From positions 1 to 8,253 of the forward strand of contig WRNS01000027.1 of the NCBI GenBank assembly GCA_009776495.1: a stretch of 8,253 nucleotides of DNA, given 5' to 3'. The position numbers and the translations under genes were made by a program. This DNA comes from Methanobrevibacter sp. GTDB lineage: Archaea; Methanobacteriota; Methanobacteria; Methanobacteriales; Methanobacteriaceae. Under the pieces are notes generated by a model that searched no databases, was not told where the DNA came from, and saw only the letters and a program-made list of their open reading frames with translations. The first letter of the stretch is position 1. Each line of letters starts with the position of its first letter. This document shows positions 6,359-8,253 of this stretch, in pieces.

Positions 6359-6415
6359 AAAACCAAAAAGAAAGAAAAAAACTAGTTATCTTTAGAAAAT
6401 CAAATAGAAAGATAA
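6359..6415 (-). terminator. Candidate hairpin plus T-rich tract downstream of the tadC-like gene
   Basis: TTATCTTT (6386-6393) and AAAGATAA (6408-6415) form an 8-bp inverted repeat with a 14-nt loop. Read on the minus strand, it is followed by a tract dominated by T between 6383 and 6354. It lies about 220 nt past the tadC stop and just upstream of the SPFH promoter repeat. It could insulate the two transcripts or end a small RNA. Confidence 0.4.
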
Positions 6416-6634
6416 TTTAAAAAGATGAAATTTATAAATTCTATGAAAATGAGAAAAATTATACTATCATATGTTTTAAGAGGATATACTCGGTAGTTAC
6501 AATATTATAAAAAGAAAACCATACAAAATGTTGATTAAACTAGAGTATTGACCAGTAATTTATTTCGTTGTGGAAACTATGAATTTTAGTGAGATTATTT
6601 AAAAAAAATTAATAAGTTTTAAAACACATTTAAT
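6416..6634. other. Remaining non-coding part between tadC-like gene and SPFH promoter
   Basis: An eight-T run on the minus strand at about 6601-6608 is a likely first terminator of the tadC transcript, since archaeal termination relies on T tracts. A near-palindromic AAATTTATAAATT at 6428-6440 could be a TATA box on either strand. No gene of convincing length is present. Confidence 0.4.
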
Positions 6635-7876
6635 TCACAAACTAGGTTCTAAACGTTTAATCATCAAACCCATAAATACCACGACCATGGGGAAAAAGAA
6701 TACATACATAATAAGGACTAGCTCACTTGGAACCACATCACCCATCACTGTGGAAGCTGCCATCAACATGATTAAAAGTATTACTGGTCCTAAAATAGCT
6801 AAAAACGTGTATATCATTATAAATGCATTTAATTTTTGAGAATAATCCTTTAATTCCATTTGAAGTTCATGAGTAATATCTTCAGCTATGATACCCAGAG
6901 TATTTGATAAATTTCCACCTGTTCTAAGAGTTCCGATGATTTGACCAACAGTCCTATTTAATCCATTCGATGAAACTCTCTTGGACATATTTAAAAGAGC
7001 GGTCTCTGTATTTTCTCTATACTTTATCTCTTCAAGAACCCTTGAAAATTCTTCAGACAGTGCCCCATAGTCATGTGTAGCTATTGAATATAAGGTATCG
7101 TGTAATCCCTTACCAGATTTAAGTTCTGTGACCATATGTCTTAAGGCATATGGAAGTTCTCTTGAAATTTCCGAATATTTCCTCTTTTTTTCCATTTGTG
7201 GAAAGTAAAGTATTAAAAAAAATCCAATTAAAGAAATCAATACAATAGCTAAAGATATTTCAAAACCAAGGAAGATATAAGATAAAAGAATGCATATAGC
7301 TAAAATAGCTATAATTAAAGGGATAGCTATTTTTAAATTAAGTTTTTCTTGAATGTTTTGATTGAGTATCTTGTTTAAAGAAAATTTTTCAAAAAAGTTA
7401 TTATTTTTAATAGATTCATTTAAATCATTTGAAGCAATATTTTGATAATTGTCTGGATGATTATCTAGATGATTATCTGGATAATTAGAATCAAATTGAT
7501 TTTTAAGCTCTTTGAAAATTAATTCTTTATTATTGTTCTTATTTATGAAAAATTTCTTTTTAATCTTAGAGAAAATATTTTTAAAAAAATTACTATCATC
7601 TTCATCATCATCTTCAATTTTGTAGTCATTATCTTCATCTTGTACTTTTTTATTTAATGAATTTTCATGATTGAAATTGTTTTCATTTACAATTTCATTA
7701 AACATATCATTATAATCATTATAATCATTATTTAACTGATAATTGTTATTTTTATTATTATTATTAATATTATTGTTATTATTATTAATAATAACATCTT
7801 CCTTATTGTTTAAAGATTTAAATGATTTTTTAAAAAAATTTAATAATTTAAGATAAAATAAACCAATAAAATTCAT
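6635..7876 (-). CDS. TadC-like type II/IV pilus secretion platform protein (T2SSF) with Asn-rich N-terminal region
   Basis: The C-terminal half is a T2SSF domain: two membrane segments at about 183-204 and 206-226, a cytoplasmic helical region at 238-348 (ELPYALRHMVTELKSGKGL, then LRTGGNLSNTL), and two more segments at about 351-373 and 386-406. Such proteins sit in the membrane and pair with a TadA/GspE ATPase in archaeal type IV pilus or adhesin systems; the ATPase end lies directly upstream. Residues 20-165 are unusual: Asn runs (28-56), an acidic patch (80-95) and a PDNH-type repeat (132-144). The ATG at 7876 has no ribosome binding site. The same frame stays open up to 7996, encodes a hydrophobic stretch, and has GGAGG at 7953-7957 but no ATG, GTG or TTG. 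The true start is therefore uncertain; an ATT at 7945 or a frameshifted ATG at 8006 are alternatives. Confidence 0.85.
   Translation of the reverse strand: MNFIGLFYLKLLNFFKKSFKSLNNKEDVIINNNNNNINNNNKNNNYQLNNDYNDYNDMFNEIVNENNFNHENSLNKKVQDEDNDYKIEDDDEDDSNFFKNIFSKIKKKFFINKNNNKELIFKELKNQFDSNYPDNHLDNHPDNYQNIASNDLNESIKNNNFFEKFSLNKILNQNIQEKLNLKIAIPLIIAILAICILLSYIFLGFEISLAIVLISLIGFFLILYFPQMEKKRKYSEISRELPYALRHMVTELKSGKGLHDTLYSIATHDYGALSEEFSRVLEEIKYRENTETALLNMSKRVSSNGLNRTVGQIIGTLRTGGNLSNTLGIIAEDITHELQMELKDYSQKLNAFIMIYTFLAILGPVILLIMLMAASTVMGDVVPSELVLIMYVFFFPMVVVFMGLMIKRLEPSL
7444..7487. repeat. 12-bp tandem repeat inside the tadC-like gene
   Basis: About three and a half units of GATGATTATCTG-like sequence (7444-7455, 7456-7467, 7468-7479, then a partial one) encode a run of four-residue units of the PDNH type. 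The period keeps the frame, so copy number could vary between strains. Confidence 0.75.
7743..7795. repeat. AAT/ATT trinucleotide-rich tract coding for poly-asparagine
   Basis: The coding strand is dominated by AAT and AAC codons, giving runs of up to six Asn separated by single Ile or Lys. This is low-complexity DNA likely to change length by slippage without loss of frame. Confidence 0.8.
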
Positions 7877-7952
7877 GGTTTTTATGAGATAAACTATAAA
7901 AAATATAAATGAATCAGCTATTAGCTTAAAAAAGTTTTTTAAAATAATTATT

Positions 7953-7957
7953 CCTCC
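7953..7957 (-). promoter_or_regulatory. Strong GGAGG ribosome binding site without a standard start codon after it
   Basis: GGAGG is followed, 7 nt on, by ATT at 7945 in frame with the tadC-like gene; another ATT is at 7948. No ATG, GTG or TTG occurs in this frame between 7996 and 7876. It may mark a rare ATT start, a start codon lost by mutation, or a chance match inside a longer coding region. Confidence 0.5.
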
Positions 7958-8005
7958 AAGTAAGAAAAATTCATAAAATAATTCATATAAACGCCTTTAA
8001 CCCCA

Positions 8006-8253
8006 TTAATCACGATCTAAAATATGATTTATTAAATTTTCAGAATCTAAATAATAATTTTCAATAATATTTACAACTTCATTATTAGATCTTATATTGT
8101 TTTTAACTAAAAAATCTAAAACTAATTTTCTTTTAGCTATTTCCTCATCTAATTTTTTAGGAGAGACACCTCGCATTTCAGCTATTGTTCTTAAAGTGTT
8201 ACTAGCTATAGCTATATTTTGAATTTCATCTTTTTTCGGATTCCATTGAAATA
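8006..8253 (-). CDS. C-terminal end of a TadA/GspE-type secretion ATPase (partial)
   Basis: The window edge cuts off the 5' part; 81 codons and the stop remain. The fragment starts FQWNPKKDEI, continues with LRTIAEMRGVS, then RKLVLDFLVK, NNIRSNNEV and a terminal ENYYLDSENL. This pattern (a WNP motif, an IAE..G helix, an R..VLD.L helix, then a Tyr-rich end) matches the C terminus of archaeal type II/IV secretion ATPases, which power pilus or secretion machines with a TadC/FlaJ platform protein. Catalytic Walker motifs lie outside the window. Its stop codon overlaps an ATG (TAATG at 8008-8004), typical of a coupled downstream gene, but that frame is only seven codons long. The tadC-like gene follows in the same direction. 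Confidence 0.8.
   Translation of the reverse strand, partial: FQWNPKKDEIQNIAIASNTLRTIAEMRGVSPKKLDEEIAKRKLVLDFLVKNNIRSNNEVVNIIENYYLDSENLINHILDRD

Noticed and set aside
6425..6496. A 23-codon + strand frame starting MKFINSMKMRK
   Set aside because: It is short, has no clear ribosome binding site, and shows no recognisable similarity; chance frames of this length are common in A/T-rich DNA.

Overview
The window is very A+T-rich and gene-sparse, and it looks archaeal. The genus is an inference; the best match is Methanobrevibacter or a close relative (order Methanobacteriales). Support comes from archaeal TATA-like boxes, methanogen-style ribosome binding sites (AGGAG, AGGTG, GGAG), an archaeal TadA/TadC secretion-type gene pair, and a CbiM/CbiN/CbiQ metal transporter of the kind methanogens need for cobalamin or nickel-F430.

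Layout. Positions 1-619 hold no gene: a 60-bp tandem repeat at the left edge, then an upstream region with four GTAATAC boxes arranged around two TATA-like elements. Positions 620-2607 (+ strand) encode cbiM, cbiN and cbiQ of an energy-coupling-factor cobalt (or nickel) importer. The ATPase gene cbiO, usually next, is absent. Positions 2608-2993 are a convergent intergenic region with two abutting hairpins and a T tract.

Positions 2994-6217 (- strand) form a probable four-gene operon, read from right to left. It encodes an SPFH protein with two C-terminal zinc ribbons, a zinc ribbon/CFI-box protein, a zinc ribbon membrane protein broken by two single-base frameshifts, and a four-helix membrane protein with a charged helical tail. 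In gene content it resembles the Bacillus subtilis ydjGHI membrane-stress genes that accompany pspA. Its upstream region carries an 11-bp periodic repeat centred on the putative TATA box.

Positions 6635-8253 (- strand) hold the end of a TadA/GspE-type ATPase followed by a TadC-like (T2SSF) platform protein. The latter has a long asparagine-rich N-terminal region and an unresolved start codon. The two would work together as motor and membrane platform of a type IV pilus-like or secretion machine.

The most interesting parts are the SPFH/zinc-ribbon/CFI-box cluster with its helically phased upstream boxes, the GTAATAC promoter region in front of cbiM, the missing cbiO, and the disrupted 5' ends of two genes.
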